DNA of 64,000 bases, taken from the NCBI GenBank assembly GCA_949752735.1, contig OX457041.1:24060527-24124526 (forward strand), in the 5' to 3' direction. The position numbers and the translations under genes were made by a program. How positions within the stretch are numbered: position 1 is the first letter of the stretch; each line of letters opens with the position of its first letter. This DNA comes from Lumbricus terrestris (lineage: Eukaryota > Annelida > Clitellata > Crassiclitellata > Lumbricidae). The notes beneath the pieces are model-generated. The model saw nothing but the letters and a program-made list of their open reading frames with translations, ran no database searches and was not told the origin of the DNA. This document shows positions 48,701-59,487 of this stretch, piece after piece.

Positions 48701-51700
48701 AGAATTAATCTATCTCACCGGAATATACCGGGTATAGAATATCCAGGTGGGATAAACAATTCTATCCCCCAGCGTATAATTATTAAAAAATGTGTATTAT
48801 TGACAAATTTATGCTGTAATCAAAATTTAAAGTGACTACAAAATTTAAAGTGACTACGGTAATTGTTTTTAGTGTCCTAGGCAATGTTCAAAGCAATGCA
48901 ACTCGAATTTAGTTACTGACTAAATGTTCTTTAGTGTTCTAAATGTTCTATATTCTAAGAGAAAAACAAATAAAGTTAGCCAGTAGGAATAAACACACCT
49001 GTTAGCGGCAATGTTCAAAACAAAGCAAATGGCAGTTTGTTCGCAAAAATAAGCACACATGGAAGTTGCTTTTTCAACTTTTCTTCATCAGAGGGATACG
49101 ATTATTAGCGGATACTCTATTTCGTGACACCGGCATGTTGCTTCTAATGATGAATTGAAAAATATTATTTATCTTTGCTATATTGACTTTAGATTAAGGT
49201 TTATGTTTTGTCATTTGTAGTTTGCTCTTCTGCTGTGGCTTATGACGTTCATCGGATCCTGGTTCAGTGGAATTTCACTTGTAATAATCGGTATGTTATT
49301 TGTGCTTCAGAAACAACACAGGCTACGAATAGCATTTGAAATTTAGTTAATATTTTAAACCTGTTAAACGTGTAAAATTGGTGTGTGCTGCTACACTTGG
49401 CAATTCCACCCTTGATCACTTTGCAAATAATGATTTTTAAAGTTGTTGATAAGTTTACAAATGAGGAACCAAGACCAAGAGCATGTTGTGCATATCAAGG
49501 GCGGATACAGAAATTTTCGAAGGGGGGGTCCAAAGTCCTATGGAACTACTTTTGGGGGGGCCACGTCTACTTTCCGAGCAAAATAGCTGGTCAAAAAAAA
49601 GAAATTTTTGAAATGGGGGGGCCATGGCCGGATTGGCCCCCCCTGGATCCGCCCCTGGTGCATATGTTGGTCTGTAGCTACGTGTGTATGTATATATACA
49701 GCACACACATACATACGTGTTGTACTTGTACGGCGCATTACAAATCTAAAACTATAAAACACAAGTTGCAACGGGTGCGTAATAAAAAATCTACTCATCC
49801 GCGCTACCGATTTTTTCAAATAATTTACAAAACAACTTCTTAGCACCTGCGGAAAACACTACCGGAATTCGCGATCCAAAAATCTTACCCTTTCTCGAGC
49901 TTGAAATTTTTTTTTTTCTATCGCAATGCTAACGCGTGTGTTTAATATAAGACGCCATTTGCATAGGCTACAACCATCGTTATCAACAGACATTAAAACC
50001 ATCGATGATATATTGATGATTGAAACCAGTACATTAATGACGTCATGGCCGGTTTTAAAATTGACGTTAATTAATATCTATACCGTATTGTATGTATCAG
50101 AAGCCTATTTAAGACGCAATAATTTTGGCCGATCGGTTTTCAATGAACCAATAGATTTTTAACCTCATTTTTCGCCGAGGGCAGATCTTTTGGCATGCGG
50201 TTTCGCAAAAATGCTGACTATAGCGTAAACATTGGCGGGTGGCAGCTGCGGGTTGGACCGAAAACATAAATTTCACGGGCAACGCCGGGCACTCAAAGTG
50301 CTTGGACCGGGTTGGGCCCGATGGAAGAAGGGGAGGTGACAAGGGCGGCGTAGGAGCGGAGTCAGGCGTGGCGGGGGACGAAAACCGAAATTTCCCGGGC
50401 GTGTGAGCGTGGTCAGACGTGACTGAACAAAATCCGAAATGTCCCGGGCAACGCCGGGTAATTCAGCTAGTATTATATAAATGTATATATATATATATGC
50501 ATTTGTGTTCTTATTTATATATTATATATATATATATATGAACTTCTATTTTTCGTAGATAAGTATGTAAGTGAGTTGATATATTCACATATGTGTGAGA
50601 GACTATTAAGGCACTTCTTGCTGGTGTATGTATTTATAAATTATATATGCATATATACCTATATATATTGTAGCCATTAGACGTCTACGGCCCTTCTTCT
50701 CTTCCGTACTCTCTCTTACTTGGTGCGTGGGTGTTGGTAGGAGGGGCCTTGCCTATTGAAGGGACTGCTGTCATGGGTAGGGTCCCTGCAGTTGTGGTGT
50801 GTGGTGAGCGTGGTTGCTGTCTCTCGTTGAGCGGTCTTGCGGTTCTTCTTCCTCGTTGTTATGCGAGTTAACCTGCGGGTTCTTCTTCTGCGTCGCCATC
50901 TTCGCCCTGTTGGTGGTCTGGCCGTTCATCCGTCTTCCTTGGCTCCGTTAGCCTTGTCTGCCGTGCTGTCGTTCGTACTGAGTTCTCTGGTCTGTTCGAC
51001 TACGTATCTTCTAGACGGTAACGTTTTGTTAATTTCGCTGTATATATTGCTCTCTTGAATAAATCTATGTTTATTTCATCCAAATTGGGACCTTATTCTA
51101 TTAATCATACCCCGTAGACGGCCATTGAACCCAACAATATATATATATAATTGAGTGTGCTTTTGAGTTCATGGTGAGGACAGCAACTTGATCTGGAGGT
51201 GAAAGGCACACTTTCTTATGAAGTATTCAACTGACTTGTGATGCTGTTGCAAATTAACCCAGTCTACTTATGTATTTCTAAAATCGAGTGTGTTTTTCTT
51301 TAAAGGTGACGTCTTCATCTTTACAGCTCCTAAGTTTTACAGTCTTTATCAGGTTTGTCAAGCTTTAGCACATCCTGAATTCATTTGGTTATTTTATGTT
51401 TCTTTTGATGCATCACACAACATTGGCACATGGAAGAATGAATTATCCGAGAATTTTTGTCACTCGTTGAAAATGGATGGCACATAAAAGAATTTTAAGT
51501 GATTTTGTGCAGATCCAGGCAGTTTCATAAAACATAATTATTAAGAACTTGTCAAAACAGTTTTGCTAGCTAAATTAGTAGCTTTCATAATTTACTAAAT
51601 ATTAATTGAAGTGGATTCTGTTGTAGCTGCCATTTTATTTAATCTCTTTTGCGCGTTTTTGTGCAGAAGCAAATTGACGAGGGTCTTGCATTGGTCAACA

Positions 51701-52430
51701 AGAAATTGGAGACACTGTTGAAAACGTAAGTTTCGCATTCAGGTTAATTAAATTAAAATTATTATTATTATTACTGCTACTGTACTACTTCTGCTGCTGC
51801 TCCTGCTACTATTCCCACTTTCACCACCACCACTGCTACTACTACTGCTACTAATTCTACAACTACTGATAGTAATACTACTACTACTGCTACTTCTGCA
51901 ACTGTATACTAGTACTACTAATACTAATACGATTATTTAAGTAATTTCATTTGAGATAAACTGGTACCTTTGTATATAAAAACTGTTTGGAGGAACTAGT
52001 ACACTTACATCTGGATCAGCAATTATCCGTTTACTATAATATCTTCTACTGTGCAGAATTGTCTTCATGCAGTTTAAGAAATATGTCTCTTCCACGAAGA
52101 TCTCGTACTCCTCATTTATTCGCATATCCTCTTTCCTCACTTTCTGGCCTTCTTTTACTTTAACTTGCCATTAAAGTAATTGCCAAAAGATGTTCAAATG
52201 CTATTCACTATGCACGATTGTATGCACAACATTTGTGCACAAATACATACACGTATTGATATGATTGCAGCCTAAGTAGACTATATCAACTATAATGTTC
52301 TTAGAGCTTTGTATGATCATTGTATCTGGTATTCTGTTGAGATTTTTTCATGCGAGAGTTTCTAATGGTGATTTGATTGTTTTCTTTTTAAAGAATTCAG
52401 GAGAAAGTGCGAAGAAAGAAAGTCGAGTGA
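39776..52430 (+). CDS. RTN: Reticulon-like ER membrane-shaping protein
   Basis: Exons are 39776-40019, 41913-41942, 42380-42587, 48038-48176, 49221-49290, 51306-51352, 51667-51725 and 52394-52430. All introns are GT-AG and the phases match, giving 277 aa. Residues 1-82 are acidic and disordered. The reticulon homology domain starts at VQDLIYWRSVKRTA (92 on) with a long hydrophobic hairpin (about 104-145), a loop of about 60 residues containing NSLRVVDDVRRLFLVERFVD, a second hydrophobic segment (about 208-240) and the C-terminal helix KQIDEGLALVNKKLETLLK. It ends RRKKVE, a KKxx-type ER retrieval signal. Family members form wedges that curve ER tubules. An in-frame TGA lies before the ATG. Exon 2 (30 nt, YWATAIDPR) can be skipped without a frameshift. 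Introns of up to 5.4 kb are full of transposons. Which vertebrate RTN it corresponds to cannot be said. Confidence 0.92.
40073..40209. mobile_element. MITE with GTGAGAATT ends, copy 2
   Basis: Begins GTGAGAATTACCGGGGG and ends CCACAATTCTCAC. It is a homologue of the 38,321 copy and lies 54 bp after the reticulon exon 1 donor. Immediately downstream is TGATTTATATAGCGCC, a LINE-tail-like motif. Confidence 0.7.
40440..40575. repeat. GTTCCCACTGCTC short repeats
   Basis: Four close copies of GTTCCCACTGCTC at irregular spacing lie inside reticulon intron 1. Their origin is unknown. Confidence 0.6.
42785..42960 (-). repeat. LINE 3-prime end, minus orientation
   Basis: The complement reads GGCTGGGCTGGGAGCGCCTC TGAGTAG ... 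ATGCTATATAAATTTC, the tail family of 10.7 kb with an eroded right stem. It lies in reticulon intron 3. Confidence 0.55.
44049..44385. mobile_element. hAT-type element with CAGTGGCGTAG ends
   Basis: Ends are CAGTGGCGTAG and CTACGCCACTA. Flanks GTACCGCT and ATACCACT agree at 6 of 8 positions, consistent with an aged 8-bp duplication. It is non-coding and lies in reticulon intron 3. Confidence 0.65.
45175..45415. mobile_element. MITE with TCCAAGGTCGTAGC ends
   Basis: The left end TCCAAGGTCGTAGC and right end GCTATGGCCTTGA form imperfect inverted repeats. The 8-bp duplication GTGTATCA is perfect (45167-45174 and 45416-45423). At 241 bp it does not code for protein. hAT or another 8-bp-duplicating superfamily is possible. 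Confidence 0.7.
45500..45694. mobile_element. hAT-type MITE, sibling of the 24.6-kb copy
   Basis: Starts CAGGGCTGTTTTTAAGG and ends CTAAAAAAGCCCTG. It is flanked by a perfect 8-bp duplication, TCCGTCAG (45492-45499 and 45695-45702). The interior has several ACTGCACAA-like motifs. Confidence 0.85.
47540..47720. repeat. Degenerate tandem repeat, AAGGCAGTTTACATAACTGCC type
   Basis: About six diverged units each carry GGCAGTTTACATAA, CTGCC and GGAACA. Each unit has GGCAGT ... ACTGCC, so single units can pair with themselves. It lies in reticulon intron 3. Confidence 0.7.
48545..48612 (-). repeat. tRNA T-arm-like fragment, probably a SINE remnant
   Basis: On minus, GCGGG-TTCGATA-CCCGC is a perfect 5-bp stem with a canonical 7-nt T-loop, followed by TGCTGCC like an acceptor strand. 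No D-arm or anticodon arm precedes it; only a TAATA run is present. It is therefore a fragment or the end of a tRNA-derived repeat, and not a tRNA gene. Confidence 0.45.
49496..49657. mobile_element. hAT-type MITE, GGGCGGATCCAG family, copy 1
   Basis: Ends are CAAGGGCGGATACAG and CTGGATCCGCCCCTG. The 8-bp duplication GTGCATAT is perfect (49488-49495 and 49658-49665). It is 162 bp with G-runs and no coding sequence. A second copy is at 58,568-59,016. Confidence 0.87.
50160..50470 (+). mobile_element. Helitron-like 3-prime end
   Basis: A GC-rich segment ends with the hairpin CCCGGGCAACGCCGGG, eight bases, then CTAG followed by T. That is the expected Helitron terminus (short hairpin, CTRR end, insertion before T). 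A related GGGCAACGCCGGGC occurs at 50,278. The left end is not identified. The same terminus occurs in the element at 62,741-63,436. Confidence 0.5.
50669..51136 (+). mobile_element. Probable solo LTR
   Basis: Begins TGTAGCCATTAG and ends GAACCCAACA (TG...CA, with TGT/ACA ends). It contains an AATAAA signal in the last 90 bp (TTGAATAAATC) and is flanked on both sides by ATATAT, so the target duplication is hidden in a TA tract. It is GC-richer than its surroundings. No primer-binding site or gag-pol lies next to it. It is in reticulon intron 5. Confidence 0.55.
51755..51935. repeat. (TAC)n/(TGC)n-rich degenerate microsatellite
   Basis: Imperfect ACTACTACTGCT-like trinucleotides directly after reticulon exon 7. 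Confidence 0.8.
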
Positions 52431-55218
52431 TTCTCCAGTTCAGCCACCTGTTTATTTCATCGTTCATCCAGACATCTAAATAAGCTTCTTCTATTGGATT
52501 CTGCTGCCGCTCTCCTCCATCCAGTATTTATATTTAATAAGAGAGATTTCTACCTGAACAGTAAAGGCGTTTGCTTTTCGTTGCTATGACTTCGTCCAAG
52601 AGTGTCACAAGTGCAGGTTGTGCGATCGTGAAACTGTTGCACTTAAGCTGTGACATGTGTATGGTAGCCTAGTAATGGATACTGCATCTCACCCATCCTA
52701 TACCAACTGACATACACTGGACCTCTGATCTCATTGTAGCCTGAAAATACTCCTGTTCCTCAAATCATATCCTACTTGTCTTCTTATTTCTGCTGCTTCA
52801 ATTCTGCGTACAATCCACCAGAGCAATATGCCGTCCCATGTATCCACTGTGACCCACGGCAACCTGACTGCCTGCCTGTAGATATTTTGACTGAGCACCA
52901 TGTGAGAAAGCTAGCTCCCATGACTTACCCTGCTTTGGATGCTCTAGAATTCTCAAGGCTGCTATTTTGATGACATATTGTGTATTTACGTATGGAGACC
53001 ATTTGCTCAGTTTTTCAGTTTTAATTTTTCTTGTTTGAAAGGCATAATTATGACTGTGCTTACGTTACTTGATGCAACTGCATTGACAATCATAATTTGC
53101 AGCTTGTGATCATGTTTTGTCTATGGGAACTTCTTCAAAATCAGTAAAGTGCATGGGCGCCCGGCCATTGGGGCAAAATGGGGCACTTTCCCCTCCTGCA
53201 AAATTGACATATTTTTAGCTACTACTTTTATAATTTAAAAAGTTTCTTTAAACCAAGACACTAATGATACACAGAATTAAACGGAGCTATTTACATTTAG
53301 TAGCATATTTGAAAAAAGCCCATAGATATTCTTTATTTCTTGCTTTTGCATTTTTCAGCCTCTTGCTAAGAATTTTAATCGTTACCATTGTAATTTCCCC
53401 CTTCTCGAAAAATATCTTTGGGCATCCATGGTTAAACGTAATGCTTTGGTGTATTATGCCAAAGCATGGTGTAATGCAATACAGAGTAAGGGCTTGATTG
53501 TTGGATTTAGAAAAAGACATGCGACTACATGATCTGGTTTGACTTTGCGGTGGATGGGATTTGTGGTGCTGGGAATTTTAGCGGTGATGGGTGCCAGTAT
53601 TTCTGATCGTAAGACTGGTTGAAATCTGTCGGTTATTTAATTCCTTTGGATGTCATGATATTGCTTGAGTGTTTTTTGCAGCAATGCATGCAGTCCCAGG
53701 ATTATTGCACAACACCGACAGTTCTTTTTAATAGAGGTGTTAGGGCAAAACGTTTGAAATAGGCATTGCCAGTTCGTCATCGTTGACACCGATGAAAGAA
53801 ATATCTTCACCGATCTAAGAAGAAATTCATGTAATATGCTACAAGATATCAAAAGGCTGTCCTAGACTGTGCGTTTAGGTAGTAAACCCAGTTGAAAAGT
53901 ACCATTTGCAATTGAACGAGTTTTGCAGCAGCAGTACGAAACGTATAAAGAAACCTACTGTAGGCCTACCTAACCCGGTATATAAAATGCAAATCGATCT
54001 GAGGCGTAAACGAACGGACAGAAGAGAAATTTGTCAGACTGGCACCACTCGAAGTGACATCCCTCGAAGTGACATCCTTTTCAGTTGACACCCTCCTGAA
54101 CTAACACCCTCTCACTTAGACTAATCACCATAAGCGCTCTTTCATGGGCCTGACACGCTGAGAGCGCTTCTGACTATATAGCTCTGCTGTGAGAAGCGCT
54201 TTACAAATGCTTTATTAGATTAGATTAGATCAGGTTGTGACGGAGCCTTGATGTGGAGCTTCCCGCTTCTAGACAATAATTGTTCTTATCCGTAACTGGA
54301 TTACTTTGCAATATTCGGCTAAAGCTCTGCAGATTACCGGAATGCAATTTCTGCATTTCAGTGAGTAGGCTCTTCTCTACTCTAGTATACATTTGCTCAA
54401 TCAATCGATTATACCTCTAAGCTGCCATGACCTAGTAGGGCCTACAGATCATAATATAGACTTTTAGTTTTTAATTGATTAAGCCGTTTTTGTATTGATA
54501 TAGGCCTTACCCGATATATAGCCAGCATGTGCTATTTCTACTACCCTTGGAATGCCCCCTTGTATTGCCTATCGTAACTAATCTGCCAATAAAGCTTCTG
54601 TGGACATCAAAACTACTAGGTGAATAACATTATTGTGTTATTACTTCGTCTCGATGATGGTGCTTTTGTATGTAGGCTAAAAGGCAAATGCTGAATTTCT
54701 CATAGTCGCAGACCAGACCCATGGAACATATAGGGGCCTACTTATCTGCAAACGACACATTATTTCAGGCTATTAAATGGGATTTACCATACCCCAGCAC
54801 AAGTATAGGCCTTCACCTCCTTTTTCATATACACTTCACACATTTTCTCGCATCACTGTCGATTTTCATCCACTAGGCTGCTGCCAATCACAAATCACAC
54901 TTTCTTGGAAATACAATACCCCTACCGTTGCTGGGGAAAAACCAAACCACAAAACACTGACTGCGGACTCAGAAGACCACATTATCTGCATTGACTCGAT
55001 TCTATTCTGAATCACAATGAAGTGACATACCAGGAATAATACTTCTTGGTTCAGCACTGTAACTAGTCTGTGAGCCTAAGCTACACCTGATGTTTTTGTT
55101 TACACTGTTTACCTAAACTCGGTGGAGAGAGGCATGGCCTGAGCGAGCGCCGAGTACTAAGTCGCAATGCGACTGAAGACGAGAGAGGTTGGGACACTTT
55201 TCAACAGGTTATATTGCT
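52431..55218. other. Intergenic; LINE tail and weak repeats
   Basis: The LINE-tail hairpin AGCGCTTCT/AGAAGCGCT lies at 54,163-54,200, followed by TTTACAAAT and a GATTA microsatellite. CCAATAAAG at about 54,587 is a plus-strand polyA-like hexamer. A fragment ATGGGCGCCCGGCCATTGGG at 53,153 resembles a transposon end without a partner. No gene is supported. Confidence 0.5.
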
Positions 55219-57294
55219 TCAAGTATGACGAACGCAGACAGCATCATTGCTACACTGGCCCCTTCCGCCATCGCACTGCGTCCCCGGGAGCAGGTAGATG
55301 GGTGTCTGGAGCCGATCACTTCCCGGTCCAACACTCAGCGCCAACCACTCAGCAGGCAGACAGCTGATCTCGTCGCTTGAGGTGATGCATCCACAGCAGA
55401 CCTTGCACTTGGCCGACTCGGGCCACTGGCAGCTGCAGTCTGCCAGGCCGTTGCTCGTGCACACGCTGAGGCTACACACCCCACCGCGACACTTTCCCTC
55501 TCCTCCAGCGCAGTCTGTTTGATCGGTGACAAAACGTGGCGCTGGACAAGACGCTGAGCTCCCGTCACAGACGGACGCCATCGTACAATCCGTGGCAATT
55601 CGACAGACGAATGCCTCCGATGCTGGTCGAACTAAGCCTGACTTATTGCAGCAACGGTCCCATCGAGGACTGCATTGACACCCGTCTTCGGTGGCGTAGG
55701 TGCAACCGCTATTCGGTCTGACGGTACTCATCGAAGGAGGACGACAGCAAGGGTCGATGACGGCACACGAGTAGACGTTTCCACAGTCACACTGCTCTCC
55801 GCGGTCCAAGATTAGATTTCCACATATGGGAAAAGGGTGTTTCAGGAAGCAGGTGCCTTTGCGTGCGACGATGATTCTCTGGATTTGATGAACGGAGCAT
55901 GGAGAGAAGGTCCAGTCGTTTTTAGCCAGAAGAAAGTCATAGAGGTCGCGCGACGAATGCATTATGTAATTCCCTAGAGTTGTTCCGAGGGGATTGCACG
56001 ACATATTGGGCGATTTGTCGTCGTGGTCAGCTCCGAAAGAATGACCTAACTCGTGAGCGATGACGAGCGACAAAATAGCTCGCGGAATCACGCCACCGCC
56101 ACTTAGCTGTGTGACCATCACCGTGTTCAACGTAAATACCGCCACTGGCGGCTGCCTTTGGGAGACCGCGGTTGGCTTAGCGCAGATTCCGAAATCAGCG
56201 TCCCCTTCGACAGGGGTGAACGAAATGCCGAGCGTTTTCCCAAAGTCGCGGAGTGTAAACGAGACGGCGACGCAGAATTGGGCGAAATTGTAGCTCGTGA
56301 AGGCCAGTAAAGTATCCTCGGCCCCTGTGTCCACTCTGCGCATTGTGTATCCGGAAGTAGTAGCGTCCTGAAAGATAAGTATCATACCGATCGAGAATCC
56401 GATATTGTCACCAAACGAATCGCCGTCGAAATCTGTCATGCGAAAGACAGAATCTGCTGCAGCAATATGATTTACCATCTCCGTGATCGCTAGTTCTTTG
56501 CTTCGATGCCCAATGGTCTCGAAAAACGTGTGGTCGGCTACAACCATCAAGTTGCAAGACTGTGTCGGATCTGCTAAGATGTGTCGACGGCTACGTGCCC
56601 GCTTTCGAAAGGATCCTTTCCTTAAAAAATTCGCATATTTTCCAGAAAGATCCTTGGGTTGTGAGTCGTTGGACGTGGCTGTGAATCGGATGTCTGAACG
56701 TCGGTAAACCACAGCAAGATGCTTTCCTGTCCGGTTCAGTTGTGGATACTTCGAGATCGGCTCCACAAAGTAACTTTCTGTCGAAGAGTGCAAGGCGAAC
56801 TCTAAGTCGTCTCTGTACATTGTTCCGTAGATTCGCGAACATTCCGGACAGTCCGTTTCGATGCCGACGAGAACTGTCACTCCTAAATCCTCCACTGTCT
56901 GAGTGCGTTTACCAGTTGAAGCAAAGCTGACGACTTTGGTAGTGGGAAGAATAATGGCGGAATCGATTTCTGTTGCACGATGGAGATTCATGGAAAACGT
57001 CCGGTTGAAGGCGTGGAATTCGACCGAAATTCCCAAATCTACTTTTTGGTTTGGAGATATTGGTCGAACGATCAGATGAACCGTTTCGAAGTAGGGAACC
57101 AGATCGCTTGGCCTCTGCAGAGGACGAGAATCTGTGGGCGGGTTTGTGGTTTGGTTGAAGCGTCTGTTGTCGGAAATACTTTCCTGTTTACCTCCTTCTA
57201 TAGAAGTTCGGGTTTCGGGAACTATTGGCTGGGGTGCAGAATTCAGACAATGAGCAATGCAGAGGATAAAGACAGTCCACGTTGTCGTTGGCAT
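55219..57294 (-). CDS. ADAM17-like metalloprotease-disintegrin, intronless, no membrane anchor
   Basis: One uninterrupted 691-aa frame. It has a signal peptide (about 1-20), a prodomain (to about 237) ending in the basic cleavage run RKRARSRR (230-237), and a reprolysin domain starting CNLMVVADHTFF. The complete zinc motif HELGHSFGADHD (414-425) is followed by the Met-turn YIMHSSRD. A disintegrin-like domain (CGNLILDRGEQCDCG, from 491) and a cysteine-rich membrane-proximal region with CKVCC (630-634) follow. This order matches ADAM10/17, best ADAM17, whose members shed membrane proteins. It ends CSNDAVCVRHT-stop, where ADAM17 would go on to its membrane helix, so a secreted enzyme is predicted. 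The PKVCG-type cysteine switch appears as PKDLSG without Cys. Lack of introns in a many-exon family suggests a retrocopy, yet the frame is intact. Confidence 0.88.
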   Translation of the reverse strand: MPTTTWTVFILCIAHCLNSAPQPIVPETRTSIEGGKQESISDNRRFNQTTNPPTDSRPLQRPSDLVPYFETVHLIVRPISPNQKVDLGISVEFHAFNRTFSMNLHRATEIDSAIILPTTKVVSFASTGKRTQTVEDLGVTVLVGIETDCPECSRIYGTMYRDDLEFALHSSTESYFVEPISKYPQLNRTGKHLAVVYRRSDIRFTATSNDSQPKDLSGKYANFLRKGSFRKRARSRRHILADPTQSCNLMVVADHTFFETIGHRSKELAITEMVNHIAAADSVFRMTDFDGDSFGDNIGFSIGMILIFQDATTSGYTMRRVDTGAEDTLLAFTSYNFAQFCVAVSFTLRDFGKTLGISFTPVEGDADFGICAKPTAVSQRQPPVAVFTLNTVMVTQLSGGGVIPRAILSLVIAHELGHSFGADHDDKSPNMSCNPLGTTLGNYIMHSSRDLYDFLLAKNDWTFSPCSVHQIQRIIVARKGTCFLKHPFPICGNLILDRGEQCDCGNVYSCAVIDPCCRPPSMSTVRPNSGCTYATEDGCQCSPRWDRCCNKSGLVRPASEAFVCRIATDCTMASVCDGSSASCPAPRFVTDQTDCAGGEGKCRGGVCSLSVCTSNGLADCSCQWPESAKCKVCCGCITSSDEISCLPAEWLALSVGPGSDRLQTPIYLLPGTQCDGGRGQCSNDAVCVRHT

Positions 57295-58260
57295 CGCTTT
57301 GGTGCATAATATTTTCCGATATCAGATTGCAGGATGTTTGTTCCGATTGAACGTCTGACAAAACGCTCTCGAGTCTCAACAAAATACGCCGTGTTTTTAA
57401 TTCCGTATTGAATGTTTTGTACTTTGTTTACTTTATTTTATGTCAAATAGACGAAACGAAACCTTAACTACGTTTCATAAACAATAACACGTTGCTAAGA
57501 ATGGCGCGAATAGTCAATTGCCTTGATTACGCATTATCTACGTCATAAAGTAGCCCAACAGAGGGAAGCGTTGTCAATTACCACTGAAATCCAGAATAGA
57601 CGCGATTAAGATTAGACATAATTAAGACATTTTTTATTGATCCCATTACAATCATACATACATGTAACTAAGTATAAACATAATCGGAATTAAGCAAATC
57701 CACAAAAAGAGAAGGCAGAATAACAACGTGGGAGCAATAGGCACACCAAAAGGGACAAGTCTCGCTAAGTAGGGGGCATAATTACCATTGAGAAGTACAA
57801 TAAAACAATGAACAGCTAGTAGGCCTATAGGCCTATAAGAAGTAAACACGTAGGGAACAATAGAATGCATCAAATGTAGGCCTATTCATAACTATAATCG
57901 CCGAGGATACTAATTTGTGTGAAACGTACCTTGCGTTAATCGGGTTGTAGGTCTATACATTGATCTCATAAAATATTTCTTATAATTCCTCAATTGCATC
58001 TGTTGTGTCTCATCTTTATCATTGTCACCGCCGTCGTTTCCGTCATTGTTGTCATTGTCACCATTATCAACGTCGTATCGGTCGTAACATCATTGACGTC
58101 AATTGTCGTCCAGTGTTTAATCTAGTCCCCGTCCTCTGGGGGGGGAAATCCAGATTTCTGGGGGGGCAATTGAGCGGACGGTCACCGAGACGCGCAGCGC
58201 CGAGAGGGAGAGGGATGTGAGGAGGAGGGGGGCACTGCCCCCCGCACCACAACTGCTACT
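57295..58260. other. No gene recognised; ADAM upstream region
   Basis: The presumed promoter of the minus-strand ADAM gene lies at the left of this stretch. TACGTCAT at about 57,539 is a CRE-like half site. From 58,125 the sequence turns GC-rich with G-runs (GGGGGGGAAATCC, GGGGGGGCAATTG), probably another MITE fragment. Confidence 0.4.
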
Positions 58261-58262
58261 AG

Positions 58263-58470
58263 ATCCTTCGCCTCGATCATCCGCCCCTCGGATATGGAAG
58301 AATTTTTCATCAGTCACCACTGCTCACCAGAAACTCTACATCGATGGGTATACGTTCAAGAATCATCTAAAAACTGAACTTTTTACACGGACCGGGGCCT
58401 CTCGATCTTGATTGACTTTTCCCTGCTCCAAGTGCTTCTGAATCGTTGCTACGGCTAAATCGTCTGCGTG
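58263..58470 (+). repeat. LINE ORF2 C-terminal remnant, second family
   Basis: The plus frame reads SSAPRIWKNFSS, then YTFKNHLKTELFTR and stop, followed by CTTTTCCCTGCTCCAAGTGC. The same end occurs inverted at 61,840-62,060 (SAPRIWNNLPSDIRNAN and HLKTELFTQ-type), so both come from one LINE family distinct from the 10.5-kb one. Confidence 0.6.
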
Positions 58471-58567
58471 CGAACTTTTGGCACTAAAATCTGTATGTCT
58501 TATTATTATCATCCTCGTCGTCATCATCCATCATCATCATCGTCATCATCATCAATAAACATTGGTT

Positions 58568-59016
58568 CAAGGGTGGATACAGAAATTTTCGAAGGGGGAG
58601 GGCCAAAATGTATATTCGGTAGTGTAATGTAATTCAGACACTTCATATATAGCATCGTCAGAGGCAAGCCACTTCTAGGATGCTTTACACGCATAATGTA
58701 AAATGTCAGAGTAAATGTCATGAGCTCGAGTCTTCGGCCTTGAGACGGAAAATTTTCGTCTTCGTCGCCGAGAAATCTGATGATTTTTTAAGTCATTTGT
58801 TTCGATTTCATAAGAAAAAGATGCCATGCATTTTCCGCCAAAATAGTCGATGACCTTTTTTAGTCGTACGGGCTTCGTGGGCGTGGGGATCGAGGGCCTG
58901 CGGGACTACTCATGGGGGGGATGCCACGTCAACTTTCCGAGCCAGAATAGCAGGTCAAAATAAAGAAATTTCTAAATGGCGGCCATGGCCGGATTGGCCC
59001 CCTGGATCCGCCCCTG
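58568..59016. mobile_element. hAT-type element, GGGCGGATCCAG family, copy 2
   Basis: Starts CAAGGGTGGATACAG and ends CTGGATCCGCCCCTG. Both ends align with the 49,496 copy, including AAATTTTCGAAGGGGG and CCATGGCCGGATTGGCCCC. Flanks CATTGGTT and CATCGGCT agree at 6 of 8 positions. It is longer (449 bp) because of an interior segment absent from copy 1. Confidence 0.75.
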
Positions 59017-59487
59017 CATCGGCTGTTACACCTGGGAGGCTATCGATCGCTATATTAGTCTCAGCTAGGTTACACGTACGTGGCAGGCCTACCAAGTTCT
59101 CGTCCGTAAATCCCTGATGATTTTCAAGGATGATTAGTGTCGCCACCCTCCTTTCTTCAGACTTGTGACAATCACTACCGTACGGTACCTATAGTCGACA
59201 TAGTCCTGCTTATTACTTATGCCTATAGGTCTACTGTGAAGCTACTGAGCGTTTCCTGGATGTCTAATAAAAAAAATATTCTTACTTAAGCCTACATATT
59301 ATACTTTATCTGTAGATTAATTGACAACTTAATAATGATAAATTATGACAAGGAGTTGACTAAGTTCAAAGTATCTATATTTAACTCTACCACATAAAAG
59401 TTATTTATACCACAGTCATTATAGCAAAGTAAAACTCTAATATCTTTGATTATAGGTAAAAGTAATGTTAAAATCTTTGGGTAAAAG

